NCBI GenBank assembly: GCA_963835465.1
Contig: CAWIFR010000007.1
Location: forward strand, 1 to 64,000
Length of the DNA: 64,000 bases
Direction: 5' to 3'
Source of the DNA: Bog-756 sp963835465
GTDB taxonomy: Bacteria; Actinomycetota; Acidimicrobiia; Acidimicrobiales; RAAP-2
The notes under the pieces: model-generated
What the model was told of the DNA's origin: nothing
Database searches by the model: none
The model's input: only the letters and a program-made list of their open reading frames with translations
Made by a program: the position numbers and the translations under genes
Shown here: positions 10,044-19,149 of the stretch, one piece after another
Numbering within the stretch: the stretch's first letter is position 1
Layout of the letters: each line of letters begins with the position of its first letter

Positions 10044-10249
10044 TCAGGAGCGCCTGCCGTCGGAACGACCGGAGCTTGGCCACCAGGGCGACGAGGGCCA
10101 CCACCACGATCACGAGCTTGACCACGAACCAGATCATCCCGGCAACGAAGCTGAGGAGCGCAGAATGCCACGAAGAGGGCGATGAGCCCGCCTCCGACGA
10201 TGAGCACCCCGTCGAACAGGCTGAGCCCGGTCCGTTCGTCTTCGGCCAT
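10044..10249 (-). CDS. Small two-helix membrane protein, frameshifted
   Basis: From the ATG at 10249 the frame reads MAEDERTGLSLFDGVLIVGGG and enters a hydrophobic helix. A one-base shift near 10165 leads into LLSFVAGMIWFVVKLVIVV, a second helix, followed by basic residues (KLRSFRRQA). About 70 residues with two membrane spans and a positively charged C-terminus. No family is recognised. The end is uncertain because the stop at 10044 lies in a different frame. It overlaps no known gene and is tail-to-tail with the glycosyltransferase. Confidence 0.45.
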
Positions 10250-10351
10250 GCCTCCAGGGTACTGGTCCGCGTCGATGATGGGTCGGCACCAGTGCGGCCC
10301 CGGCCATGGGCGGGGCGGCGGCCCGACGCTGGGCGGTGGTACGGTCCGGCC

Positions 10352-12738
10352 GTGTCCCTGCGTGCCCGACGGCAGACGCTCATCGAGCGCACCGACCTGC
10401 ACGGTGATGCCTTCTGCCGTGCCTACGCCGGCGCCGCCGACGAGTGGCTGACCGGCCTCTTCGACCAGGCCACCGACGGCGACACCCGGGGATTGGCCCT
10501 GATGGCCGTGGGCGGTTACGGGCGCGTCGGAGCTGTGCCCGTTCAGCGACCTCGACGTCGTGCTGATCCACAAGGGACCGGCGTAACGTGTCGGCGACGG
10601 CCGACCGGATCTGGTACCCGGTCTGGGACGAGGGGATCACCCTCGACCACAGCGTCCGCCGTCCCGGGGAGGCCCTGGAGATGGCCGGCGAGGATCTGCG
10701 GGTGGCCCTCGGGCCTGCTTGACGCCCGGGTGGTGTGCGGTGATCGCCAGGGTGGCCGAGCCGGTCATCGAGGGGGCCCGGGAGCGATGGGTCAAACAGA
10801 AGCCGCCCTGGCTCGGCGTTCTGGCCGACCTGGTCGCCGAGCGGCACCGCTCCTACGGCGACGTCGGCTTCCTCCTCGAGCCCGACCTGAAGGAGTCCCA
10901 CGGCGGTCTCCGGGACATCGCCGCCCTGCATGGCCATGATGCAGGCCGTGCCGGTCCTGGCCGACTACGTCGACACGGTGGCCATCGACAACGCCCGTGC
11001 CGTCGCTGACGTCGATCCGCGTCGAACTGCACCGGCGCGCCGGTCGGGAGCAGAACCGGCTGCTTCTCCAGGAGCAGGATCAGGTGGCCGATGCCCTGGG
11101 CGAGCCCGACTCCGACTCGCTGATGCGGGCCGTGGCCACCGCCGGGCGCACGGTGGCCTGGGAGGGCGACGATGCCTGGCGACGACGGGGCGCCTGGCAG
11201 CGTTCTAGGAAGTCGGGCCGCCGCCACGGTCGGCGGGCCGGCGGGCGATCGACCGGCGCGGGACCCGGTGGTCGTCCCCCTGCCCGGCGATCCGGGGATC
11301 GGATTGACCGACGACGAGGTCGTCCTCACCCCGGGAGGCCGAGGTGACCGGCGACCCCTCCCTCTCCCTGCGGCTGGCCGCGGTGGCCGCGAGAACGGAA
11401 CCTGCCCATCGCCCGGCAGGCGCTCAATCTCCTGGGCCGGAAGGCGTCCCGCCGTCCGAGCCCTGGCCCGATGACCTGCGGGCCACCCTGGTCAGGGTGC
11501 TGGCCACCGGGCCGGCGGCCATCTCCGCCCTGGAAGCGCTCGATCAGTGCCACCTACTCGAGCGGTACCTCCCGGAATGGGCTTCCGTACGGAACAAGCC
11601 CCAGCGGAACCCTTACCACCGGTTCACGGTCGACCGGCACCTCCTAGAAGCCACGGCCAACGCCGCCACCCTGGCCCACCGGGTAGCGCGGCCCGACCTG
11701 CTGTTGCTCGGCACTCTGCTGCACGACATCGGCAAGGGATTCCCGGGGGACCACACCGAAGTGGGCATGGTCGTCGTCGCTGACGTCGGCGCTCGCATCG
11801 GGCTCCATCCTGCCGACGTGGACACCCTGGTGACCATGGTCCGCTTGCACCTGCTGCTCCCCGATACGGCCACCCGTCGCGACCTTGACGACCCGGCCAC
11901 CGCCGAACGGGTGGCTAAGGAGGTCGGGACCCGTTCCACCCTCGAGCTGCTGGCCGCCCTGGTGGAGGCGGACAGCAAGGCCACCGGTCCCTCGGCGTGG
12001 GGTCCGTGGAAGGCGGGACTGGTGGCCGAGTTGGTCGAGCGGACCAGCCGGCTCTTGGCCGGAGAGCCCGTGGCCCCTCCGACCCCGTGGATCACCGACG
12101 ACCTCCGGGTCGTCATGGAGACGGTACGGGCCCACGAGGTCCCGGCCCTGTCCATCGAAGACCCCACCGTCACCGTGGTGGCGCCGGACCGACCAGGGCT
12201 CTTCGCCGAGGTGACCGGCGTGTTGGCCCTGCACGGCCTCAACGTACGCTCGGCGGTGGTGGCCGGGGAGGACGGAGTCGCCGTCGAGATCTTCACGGTG
12301 GAGCCGGGGCGAGGGCGCTGGCCGGCGGCCTCGCGCCTGACCGACGACCTGGCCGGGGTGATGGACGGGACCCTGCCCATCGAACGAAAATTGGCAGAGC
12401 GGGCCCGCAACTACCGGCACGAGCGGCGGGTCGTCACGCCCCACCTGGTCTCCACGCAGGTGACCGTGGACAACAACGCCTCGGCCACCGCCTCCGTCGT
12501 CGAAGTGCGGGCCGAGGACACCGTCGGTCAGCTCCACCGGATCACCCAGGCCCTGGTGGACTGCCGTCTCGACGTCATCTCGGCCAAGGTCTCGACCTTC
12601 GGCTCGGCCGTGGTTGACGCCTTCTATGTACGCGGGCCCGATGGGGGCAAGCTGACCGACCTCCACCTGATCGCCGACGTCGAGGCGGCCATCCGGCAAC
12701 GCATCGAGCCGAACGACCCGGGAGCGAGCAGCGGCTGA
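10352..12738 (+). CDS. glnD: [Protein-PII] uridylyltransferase / bifunctional nitrogen sensor, 5' half frameshifted
   Basis: Domain order matches GlnD. The nucleotidyltransferase motif is GGYGR then SELCPFSDLDVVLIH (about 10509-10580). A helical GlnE/GlnD linker follows (LLEPDLKESHGGLRDI). The HD uridylyl-removing domain has LLHDIGKGF at about 11719 and the partner EADSKATGPSAW. Two ACT domains begin near 12171 (VVAPDRPGLFAEVTGVLAL) and 12505 (AEDTVGQLHRITQALVD). GlnD uridylylates and deuridylylates PII in response to glutamine. The part from 11344 on is one clean frame; between 10352 and 11400 about six frame changes are needed, at G/C runs. The GTG at 10352 (VSLRARRQTLIERT) is the first codon of the conserved part. 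No amtB or glnB lies beside it. Confidence 0.9.
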
Positions 12739-12843
12739 GCCTAGGCCCTCCACAGGCCGAGAGCCCCTCGGCGAGAAATCTCGCATTCGTGGTGCTGTAA
12801 ACACCCTTTGGACTGGTAGAATTTCCTTCACCGAAGGAGAACT

Positions 12844-14028
12844 ATGCCGTCCCCCCACGCACATACGAAATCCGCACCGTCGCCGCGCTCCGGCACCGGC
12901 CGCAGGGCCGTTCCGGTGGTTGTCGCCCTGGTAGCGGTGGTCGTGGTGGGTGTGGCCGTGGCAGCCGTGATCGTCCGCAGTCCCTCGAATCGAGCAGCAG
13001 CTTCGCCAACCACCACCCCCGGGGCCCGCGCCGTGGAGGCCGCGGCCAACGAGGGGCCCTTCACCGTGGTCTCGACCACCCCGGTGGCCGCGAGCACGAG
13101 CGTGCCGACGAACGCCACCGTGTCGGTGCACTTCTCGCTCCCCCTGGACCCCCACTCCGCGACCCCGACCCTCACCCCGGCAGTCGCCGGAGCGTGGCAG
13201 GTGATCACCCCCGACACCTTTACCTTTGTGGCGTCAGCTCCGCTTGTCCCCTCCACCACCGAGACCGTTACCATCCCCGGCGGCCCAGGCGGGGTGACCA
13301 GCACCAGCGGGAAGACCCTGGCCGAGAGTTCCACCACGTCGTTCTCGGTGGAGGCGGGGAGCACCCTGAGGCTCCAACAGCTGCTCGCCCAGCTGGGCTA
13401 CCTTCCGGTCAGCTTCACCCCGGCCCACCCCCTCATCGCCCCCCAGGAGGCCGCTGAGGCCCAGGAGGGCTCGTTCAACTGGCGGTGGTCCGAACCCGCC
13501 TCGCTCGTCGGGTTGTGGACGGTCGGAACCAGCAATCAGATCACCAAAGGCGCCGTCATGTCCTTCGAGTCCAAGTACAACATGAAGACCGACGGGGTAG
13601 CCGGGCCAGCGGTGTGGCAGCAGCTCCTCGCCGACGCCGCGGCCGGCACCGTGAATCCAGCTCCCTACAACTACGTCTACGTCACCAAGACGCTGCCGGA
13701 GACCGCCACCGTCTACAGCAACGGTGCGGCCGTCTACTCCAGCCGGGCCAACACCGGAGTGGCGGCGGCCCCAACCGACTCGGGCACGTTCCCGGTCTAT
13801 CTGCGCTACCGGGTCACGACAATGTCGGGCACCAATCCCGACGGCTCGAAGTACTCCGACCCCGGAATCCCGTGGGTCAGCTACTTCAACGGGGGCGACG
13901 CACTGCACGGCTTCGTCCGGGGCAGCTACGGCTATCCCCAGAGCGTCGGGTGCGTGGAGCTGCCACCTGCCAACGCTGCTGTGATCTACCCCCTGACCCC
14001 AATCGGCACCCTGGTCACCGTTTCCTAA
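12844..14028 (+). CDS. Secreted L,D-transpeptidase (YkuD) with Ig-like and peptidoglycan-binding regions
   Basis: 394 residues. There is a basic N-terminus, then a hydrophobic anchor (about residues 24-43, VVVALVAVVVVGVAV), an Ig-like domain (FTVVSTTPVAASTSVP to about 170), a peptidoglycan-binding-like helical part (QQLLAQLGYLPVSF, SFESKYNMKTDGVAGPAVW), and the YkuD catalytic domain with H355-G and S-V-G-C370. The cysteine is the transpeptidase nucleophile. Such enzymes form 3-3 cross-links in cell-wall peptides outside the membrane. A strong ribosome site (GAAGGAGA, 12833-12840) precedes the ATG. A TAGAAT hexamer at 12817 is a possible -10 element without a clear -35. Confidence 0.93.
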   Translation: MPSPHAHTKSAPSPRSGTGRRAVPVVVALVAVVVVGVAVAAVIVRSPSNRAAASPTTTPGARAVEAAANEGPFTVVSTTPVAASTSVPTNATVSVHFSLPLDPHSATPTLTPAVAGAWQVITPDTFTFVASAPLVPSTTETVTIPGGPGGVTSTSGKTLAESSTTSFSVEAGSTLRLQQLLAQLGYLPVSFTPAHPLIAPQEAAEAQEGSFNWRWSEPASLVGLWTVGTSNQITKGAVMSFESKYNMKTDGVAGPAVWQQLLADAAAGTVNPAPYNYVYVTKTLPETATVYSNGAAVYSSRANTGVAAAPTDSGTFPVYLRYRVTTMSGTNPDGSKYSDPGIPWVSYFNGGDALHGFVRGSYGYPQSVGCVELPPANAAVIYPLTPIGTLVTVS

Positions 14029-14046
14029 CCGCACCCAACCCTGGCG

Positions 14047-14880
14047 CTAGCGCGGTGGGCGGGCGGACGGAAAGTCCGGAGGTCGTCGCTCTCTCACCGC
14101 TGCGAGACCCTCCGAGGCGTCAGGGCCCAGAAAGCCCAGCATCTCCAGCGCCAGTGACTCGCCGAAGACCGGGCTGGTGGTGACCATCCACTGGTTGAGA
14201 ACCCGCTTGGTCCACTGCACCGCGGTGCGACTGCCTCGCGCCAGACCCTCCGCTATGGCGAGCGCCTCATGGACCACCTCCTCCTCGGGGACACACTTGG
14301 TGACCAGCCCGATCCGCTCCGCCTCGGGGCCGTCGATGAAGTCCGCGGTCAGTAGGTAGTACTTCGCCTTCGCCATTCCGCACAGCAACGGCCAGAGGAT
14401 GGCGGCATGGTCTCCAGCGGCCACCCCGAGTCGGGCATGCCCGTCCGACAATCGGGCGGAGTCGGCCATCACGCTGACGTCGGCGAGCAGGGCCACGGCC
14501 AGGCCGGCCCCCACCGCCACTCCGTTGATGGCCGAGACGACGGGCTTCACCGAGGCCAGCATGGACTCCACCACTGCTTTGGCGTCACGCCACTGCTCGA
14601 TCACGGCACCGTGGTCGAGCGTCATACGCTCCACCATGGCCAGGTCACCGCCAGCGGAAAAGGCCCGTCCTGCGCCCGTGATGACCGAGGCGGCCACCGA
14701 ATCGTCCGCATCCACCACGCCCCAGATCTCAGAAAACTCCCGGTGGAGCCGCTCGTTGGCCGCATTCAGGACTTCTGGCCGGTCGATGGTGATGAGCAGC
14801 ACCCCCGGCGAAGGGCGATCGAACCGGAGGTGGGCGAAGTCGGCATAGGAGGCGAAGGCGGGGGGATGGGGATCGGCCAT
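14047..14880 (-). CDS. Enoyl-CoA hydratase/isomerase family protein
   Basis: About 277 residues of the crotonase fold. The oxyanion-hole strand is in ITGAGRAFSAGGDLAM (first loop) and SAINGVAVGAGLAVALLADV (second glycine). The segment ARLSDGHARLGVAAGDHA follows, with the family-typical acidic residue replaced by the less common GDHAA, and then the C-terminal helices. The ATG at 14880 (MADPHPPAFASY) was chosen because upstream residues are not family-like. It probably hydrates or isomerises acyl-CoA thioesters. It is convergent with the L,D-transpeptidase gene (18 nt). Confidence 0.9.
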   Translation of the reverse strand: MADPHPPAFASYADFAHLRFDRPSPGVLLITIDRPEVLNAANERLHREFSEIWGVVDADDSVAASVITGAGRAFSAGGDLAMVERMTLDHGAVIEQWRDAKAVVESMLASVKPVVSAINGVAVGAGLAVALLADVSVMADSARLSDGHARLGVAAGDHAAILWPLLCGMAKAKYYLLTADFIDGPEAERIGLVTKCVPEEEVVHEALAIAEGLARGSRTAVQWTKRVLNQWMVTTSPVFGESLALEMLGFLGPDASEGLAAVRERRPPDFPSARPPR

Positions 14881-15081
14881 GGCCCCGATCATGGCCGGAT
14901 CGGACGCAACGGGCGAACCCCCCTGCTCCGCCGGGTCCCGGGCCACCTCACGGCCCATCCAAGAAATCTCACTTAAAGTGTGGAGAGTTTCACTCATTGC
15001 AGTTATCATTGGTCCAGCAGGTGCGGCGAAGCGAAGGACACGGAGATGGCCTGGAGACACCGGTCCTCGGAAGGATCACCG

Positions 15082-16077
15082 ATGGAAGAGCAGCGGAGCA
15101 CGATCGACGAGACGTTCGGCCAACCGGCAGAACCATCGGCCGGGGAAGCAGTGTCCAATGCCGCAGTCGAGTCCGCACCGGGCTCGGTGGCTCCGTCGAC
15201 CGCAAGGGTAGAGGGGAAGGGACCAACCATGAACCATGAGCACTCCGCGGAGGCTCCGGCAGCATCCCTGGTGGGGTCGTTGGAGGCATTCTCCCTAGCC
15301 GACATCCTCTCGATGCTCGCCTCCACCAAGCAGACCGGCGAGCTGCAGGTGGTGAGCGACACGATGGATGGGAAGGTCTGGCTGGCCGACGGCGAGTTCT
15401 CCAATGCCCAGGTGGGGGCGGCAGCCACCATCGGCCAGGCCGTGTTCGAACTGGCCTGTGTGAGCGACGGATGGTTCTACTTCACGGTCGGAGTGGCCTC
15501 GTCCAGCGGCCAGCCCACCGTTCCGGTCGTTGCCGTGCTCAACGAGGTGCGACCCCAGGTCGACGAATGGCGGGAGATCCGCCACGACGTACCCCTGGAG
15601 GCGGTTGTCACCCTGGCCGCCGATCCTCCGAGCGAGGATGTCCAGATCCGGAGCGACCAGTGGCGCGTGCTCACCACGGTCGGTTCCAGTGGCCATTCGG
15701 TGCGGACGGTGCTCGAACAGATCGGCGGCGACCAGATTGTCGGTCTTCGCACACTCCGAGATCTGCACACGGCCGGGCTCATCGAACTCGATCACAGCCG
15801 TTCGTCCCGGCCCGACCCAGACACCGGCGTCAGCTTCACTCCGTCGGACCGTGGTCCCGACCTCACCGCCCTTCCGGCCCCACCCGACCGGGCGTATACC
15901 GGTGTCGACGACTTGGAGCTATTGAGTGCAGCGCCTCCCCCTCCGGACGTGGCGGACCCGGGAGACACTCATCCCGAGGGACTGGCCGAGGTCGCGGTCA
16001 TGCCGCCCCCGATCGCCGATGATCCCTGGACACCCAACCTCGATACCAGCGGCATCTCCGACAACGGCGTGGCCTGA
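15082..16077 (+). CDS. DUF4388 domain protein
   Basis: About 331 residues from the ATG at 15082, which has a ribosome site GGAAGGA at 15069-15075. After a polar N-terminus, the segment SLVGSLEAFSLADILSML, followed by STKQTGELQVVSD and GKVWLADGEFSNAQVG, is the DUF4388 domain (residues about 55-150), found in bacterial regulatory and motility-linked proteins. The second half has a winged-helix-like stretch (RVLTTVGSSGHSVRTVLEQ... LRDLHTAGLIELD) and a Pro/Asp-rich tail. The domain is thought to act in protein-protein signalling; the role here is unknown. Divergent from the hydratase gene. Confidence 0.85.
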   Translation: MEEQRSTIDETFGQPAEPSAGEAVSNAAVESAPGSVAPSTARVEGKGPTMNHEHSAEAPAASLVGSLEAFSLADILSMLASTKQTGELQVVSDTMDGKVWLADGEFSNAQVGAAATIGQAVFELACVSDGWFYFTVGVASSSGQPTVPVVAVLNEVRPQVDEWREIRHDVPLEAVVTLAADPPSEDVQIRSDQWRVLTTVGSSGHSVRTVLEQIGGDQIVGLRTLRDLHTAGLIELDHSRSSRPDPDTGVSFTPSDRGPDLTALPAPPDRAYTGVDDLELLSAAPPPPDVADPGDTHPEGLAEVAVMPPPIADDPWTPNLDTSGISDNGVA

Positions 16078-16152
16078 CGCCGTTGTCCGGGTTGGTGTGA
16101 CCCTGGGCACGCCCGGACTCCCCGGAGCCCCCCTACCCACCCGGGGCTGAAG

Positions 16153-16854
16153 TCAGTTGCCGAAGTTGTAGGTGTTGTTCGTGCAGTTCCCGGTCTGGTC
16201 GCAGTGATGGACCACCGCCACCACGGCGATCACGGCGGCCACGGAGGCGGCCAGGCCCACAAAGCCGACAATGATCCCAGCGAGGGCCAGGCCGCTGCCC
16301 TCGACGGCCCCTTCGGACTTCTTGATCTGAGCGCGAGCGATGAAGCCGAAGAGGATGGCGACAATCGATCCCACACCGCCCAACCACACGAGGGAGCACA
16401 CCAGCGAGGCGATGGCCAGCCCGTTGGTCTTCTGGACGGGAACGTAGCCGTATCCGGGACCACCGAGTGGGTAGCCGTACCCAGGGTCCATGGGTGGCGG
16501 GTACCCCGGAGGCCCCAGAGGCGGTCCCACCGGCATCCCGTAGCCCGCGCTCCCGGGGGGCGGATAGTTCGGAATCCCGGGGGATCCGTATCCTGGATCG
16601 CCCGGAGGCGGGTATCCGCCCGCCTGCGCTCCCGGACCGGGCACCGAGGGATACATCGTCCCGTTTGGGTCGGCAGCCCCAGCCGGCACCGGCACGCCAG
16701 CGTTCGGTACGATCGGACCCGAGGCATCCACGCCAGCCTGGGGAAGTGGCACCTCGGTTGGCCCGACGGGTGCGTAGCCGGGTACCTGGTCCGGCGGGTA
16801 CCACCGCCCATCTGAAGCGAGCCACCAGCCCGGCCCCTGCGAAGTGTCACTCAC
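16153..16854 (-). CDS. DUF2510 / DUF4190 membrane protein with Pro/Gly/Tyr-rich linker
   Basis: 233 residues. The N-terminal GWWLASDGRWYPPDQ is a DUF2510-type motif. A linker of about 90 residues has repeated Y-P-P-P-G and GYG units. The C-terminal half holds two membrane helices (ASLVCSLVWLGGVGSIVAIL, LALAGIIVGFVGLAASVAA) separated by ARAQIKKSEG, the DUF4190 hallmark. A short external tail (CDQTGNCTNNTYNFG) contains a cysteine pair. Function unknown; common in Actinobacteria. It lies just upstream of rdgB on the same strand (53 nt gap). Confidence 0.85.
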   Translation of the reverse strand: MSDTSQGPGWWLASDGRWYPPDQVPGYAPVGPTEVPLPQAGVDASGPIVPNAGVPVPAGAADPNGTMYPSVPGPGAQAGGYPPPGDPGYGSPGIPNYPPPGSAGYGMPVGPPLGPPGYPPPMDPGYGYPLGGPGYGYVPVQKTNGLAIASLVCSLVWLGGVGSIVAILFGFIARAQIKKSEGAVEGSGLALAGIIVGFVGLAASVAAVIAVVAVVHHCDQTGNCTNNTYNFGN

Positions 16855-16907
16855 GTCAGGCCCTCCCTGGTCTTCTGGGTCACGACGCTACTCGCGGCCA
16901 GGAGCGA

Positions 16908-17534
16908 TCACGAGGATTCGGCGGGCGCGGCCAACCGCTCGGCCAGGGCCCGGAAGGCACGGCCCCGGTGCGAGATCCCGTGCTTCTCCTCGGGAGTCAT
17001 CTGGGCAAAGGTCCGACCTCCGAAACCATCAGGCGCGAAGACCGGGTCATAGCCGAACCCTCCGTTGCCGAGCGGGACCGGCGTGATGAACCCGGTGACC
17101 GTCCCCTCTGCCCAGAGCTCACCACCATCGGGATAGGCCACGAAGGCCACCGACCGGAACGTGGCCCGACGCCGATCGGGGGTGTCGGCCCCAACCCGCT
17201 CCAACTCGGACACCAGCTTGGCCACATTGGCCGCGTAGGTGGCACGCTCCCCGGAGAACCGGGCCGAGTACACGCCAGGGGCCCCATCCAGGGCATCGAC
17301 CTCCAAGCCCGTATCGTCCGAGACGGCGGCCACGCCCGTGGCCTCCATCAGGGCCACGGCCTTCAGACGGGCATTGGCGATGAGCGTGTCACCGGTCTCC
17401 TCCACGTCGGGCACGTCACTGGGGCGGGAAAGCAGCTCCACGCCGGGGACCGGACCGAGAATGGCGGCAATCTCGGCCGCCTTGTCGGGGTTTGCACTGG
17501 CGACCACCAGCCGGAGTCCGGGACGGTCAGTCAC
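16908..17534 (-). CDS. rdgB: RdgB/HAM1-type non-canonical purine NTP pyrophosphatase
   Basis: 208 residues. The start LRLVVASANPDKAAEIAAIL carries the substrate-binding S/T-x-N-x-x-K motif. EVEETGDTLIANARLKA and VAAVSDDTGLEVDALDGAPG (catalytic aspartates) follow, then GFGYDPVFAPDGFGGRTFA and HGISHRGRAF. The enzyme hydrolyses dITP, XTP and dHAPTP to monophosphates to keep them out of nucleic acids. It is the last gene of the minus-strand set cysO-cysM-MBL-rph-rdgB, the same order as rph-rdgB in mycobacteria. Confidence 0.95.
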   Translation of the reverse strand: MTDRPGLRLVVASANPDKAAEIAAILGPVPGVELLSRPSDVPDVEETGDTLIANARLKAVALMEATGVAAVSDDTGLEVDALDGAPGVYSARFSGERATYAANVAKLVSELERVGADTPDRRRATFRSVAFVAYPDGGELWAEGTVTGFITPVPLGNGGFGYDPVFAPDGFGGRTFAQMTPEEKHGISHRGRAFRALAERLAAPAESS

Positions 17535-17576
17535 GGCTTCCCATCGGTCCAGCGGCGAGGCGGCACGGCCAGCTGT

Positions 17577-18338
17577 TCAACGTGGCGCCGGAGGCACGGC
17601 CAGGGTCTCGGTCTGCAGGTCGAGCAGCTGGGCGATCCCGTGTTCGGCCAGGCTAAGCATCTCGTCCAATTCGCTCTTGGTGAAGGGCATGCCCTCGGCG
17701 GTGCCCTGGACTTCGATGAACCGCCCAGACGACGTCATGACCACATTCATGTCTACCTCGGCCCGGCTGTCCTCCTCATAGGGAAGGTCGAGCATGCACA
17801 CCCCATCGACCACCCCGACCGAAACGGCGGCCACCGCCTCGGTCAACGGATTGACCCGGAGGGAACCCTTCTGCATGAGCCGGGTCAGGGCATCGTGCAG
17901 GGCCACGTATGCGCCGCAGATCGATGCCGTGCGGGTCCCCCCATCAGCCTGCAGGACATCGCAGTCCACGGTGATCTGCATCTCCCCGAGGGCGACCATG
18001 TCGCACACTGAACGGAGAGATCGTCCGATGAGACGCTGGATCTCCTGGGTGCGGCCCGACTGCTTCCCCTTGGCTGCCTCACGACTGACCCGCTCACTGG
18101 TGGACCCCGGAAGGAGCGAGTATTCGGCGGTGACCCATCCCTTGCCACTCCCCCGCATCCAGGGTGGCACCCGCTCTTCGATGGAGGCGGTGCACAACAC
18201 TCGGGTCCGTCCCATGGACACCAGGACCGACCCCGGGGCGAACACGGTGAAGTCCCGCTCGAAGGAGGCCGGGCGCAGCTCATCGGTGCCCCGGCCGTCC
18301 CCACGCCCGGTGGTCCGAGCCGTCGATCCTTCTTTCAC
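17577..18338 (-). CDS. rph: Ribonuclease PH
   Basis: About 253 residues from the GTG at 18338. The segments VLVSMGRTRVLCTASIEE, GWVTAEYSLLPGST, GRTQEIQRLIGRSLRSV, ITVDCDVLQADGGTRTAS and EVQGTAEGMPF are diagnostic. RNase PH trims tRNA 3' ends phosphorolytically. The GTG start overlaps the TGA stop of the upstream metallo-hydrolase (GTGA, 18335-18338), indicating translational coupling. The longer open frame upstream of this start is not homologous. Confidence 0.95.
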   Translation of the reverse strand: MKEGSTARTTGRGDGRGTDELRPASFERDFTVFAPGSVLVSMGRTRVLCTASIEERVPPWMRGSGKGWVTAEYSLLPGSTSERVSREAAKGKQSGRTQEIQRLIGRSLRSVCDMVALGEMQITVDCDVLQADGGTRTASICGAYVALHDALTRLMQKGSLRVNPLTEAVAAVSVGVVDGVCMLDLPYEEDSRAEVDMNVVMTSSGRFIEVQGTAEGMPFTKSELDEMLSLAEHGIAQLLDLQTETLAVPPAPR

Positions 18339-19096
18339 AGTATGAATTCCTTTCCGAGCTCGGCCTGCTCCACCACTCCGCCGAAGGCTGCGGCGGCCTC
18401 GGCCGCCACGTCCGAGGCGGGGAGGGTGGGCCACCGATGGGTCAGCACCAGCCGGCGGGCACCGGCACGGGACGCCTGCTCGCCTGCTTGGCGTCCACTC
18501 ATGTGGCCGGCGGTCCCTTCGTGCTCGATCGTGTAGGTCGCCTCGCACAGCACGAGGTCGAGGCCGATGCCCAGCTCGGCCAGAGGCCAGTCAGGACCGG
18601 TGTCGGCAGAGTAGCCCAGGGCCCGCCCGGCCCCGTCGATGCGGACAGCCAGGGTCTCCACCCCATGGTCGGTCCGGTGGAACGAGAGGTCGAGGGCCCC
18701 GACTCGGGCGACGTCACCGTCAGCCACGAGGCGCCAGTCGAGCACGGTCGAGGCGAGCAGCCCGGCCCGCTCGGCCAGGCCTTCGGGTGCATAGACGGGG
18801 ATGGACTCCCGATGAAGGGCAACGCGGGCGTGGGTCACCAGCGAGAAGAGATCGGTCCAGTGATCAGGGTGGCGGTGGGTGACGACCACGGCACCGATCA
18901 AGGCCGGATCGAGGTGGGACTGCAGGGTGGCGAAGGTACCCGGGCCGAGATCGAGCACCAAGTGGGTCCCGCCCAACGAGACCAGGTAGCCGCTCCCGGC
19001 CCCGGCCGGTCCAGGCCAGCTCCCGTCGCAGCCCAGCACCCGCAACGAGAGCCTCCGGGCGGTGCTCGACTCGGAATGGCTGGGACCGGTGGTCAC
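18335..19096 (-). CDS. MBL-fold metallo-hydrolase (position of mycobacterial Rv1339)
   Basis: About 253 residues from a GTG at 19096 (VTTGPSHSES); other upstream starts are possible. The metallo-beta-lactamase metal motif THRHPDHWTD is at about residue 75. The second half has GYSADTGPDWPLAE, CEATYTIEHEGTAGHMSGRQAG and LVLTHRWPTLP, as in RNase-Z-like hydrolases. Its place between cysM and rph matches Rv1339 of Mycobacterium tuberculosis, reported in the literature as an atypical cAMP phosphodiesterase. The same activity here is inference from synteny and fold only. Confidence 0.85.
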   Translation of the reverse strand: MTTGPSHSESSTARRLSLRVLGCDGSWPGPAGAGSGYLVSLGGTHLVLDLGPGTFATLQSHLDPALIGAVVVTHRHPDHWTDLFSLVTHARVALHRESIPVYAPEGLAERAGLLASTVLDWRLVADGDVARVGALDLSFHRTDHGVETLAVRIDGAGRALGYSADTGPDWPLAELGIGLDLVLCEATYTIEHEGTAGHMSGRQAGEQASRAGARRLVLTHRWPTLPASDVAAEAAAAFGGVVEQAELGKEFIL

Positions 19097-19149
19097 CTGT
19101 CCCAGCGTAGGCGCCACGTAGATGCCCCCGAAGGTAACCCGCGGTGACC

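Noticed and set aside
11644..13155. 503-codon minus-strand frame
   Set aside because: Antisense to the conserved glnD HD/ACT region and the L,D-transpeptidase; composition typical of a GC-rich shadow frame.
16467..18011. 514-codon plus-strand frame
   Set aside because: Lies opposite rdgB and rph, both firmly identified; shadow frame.
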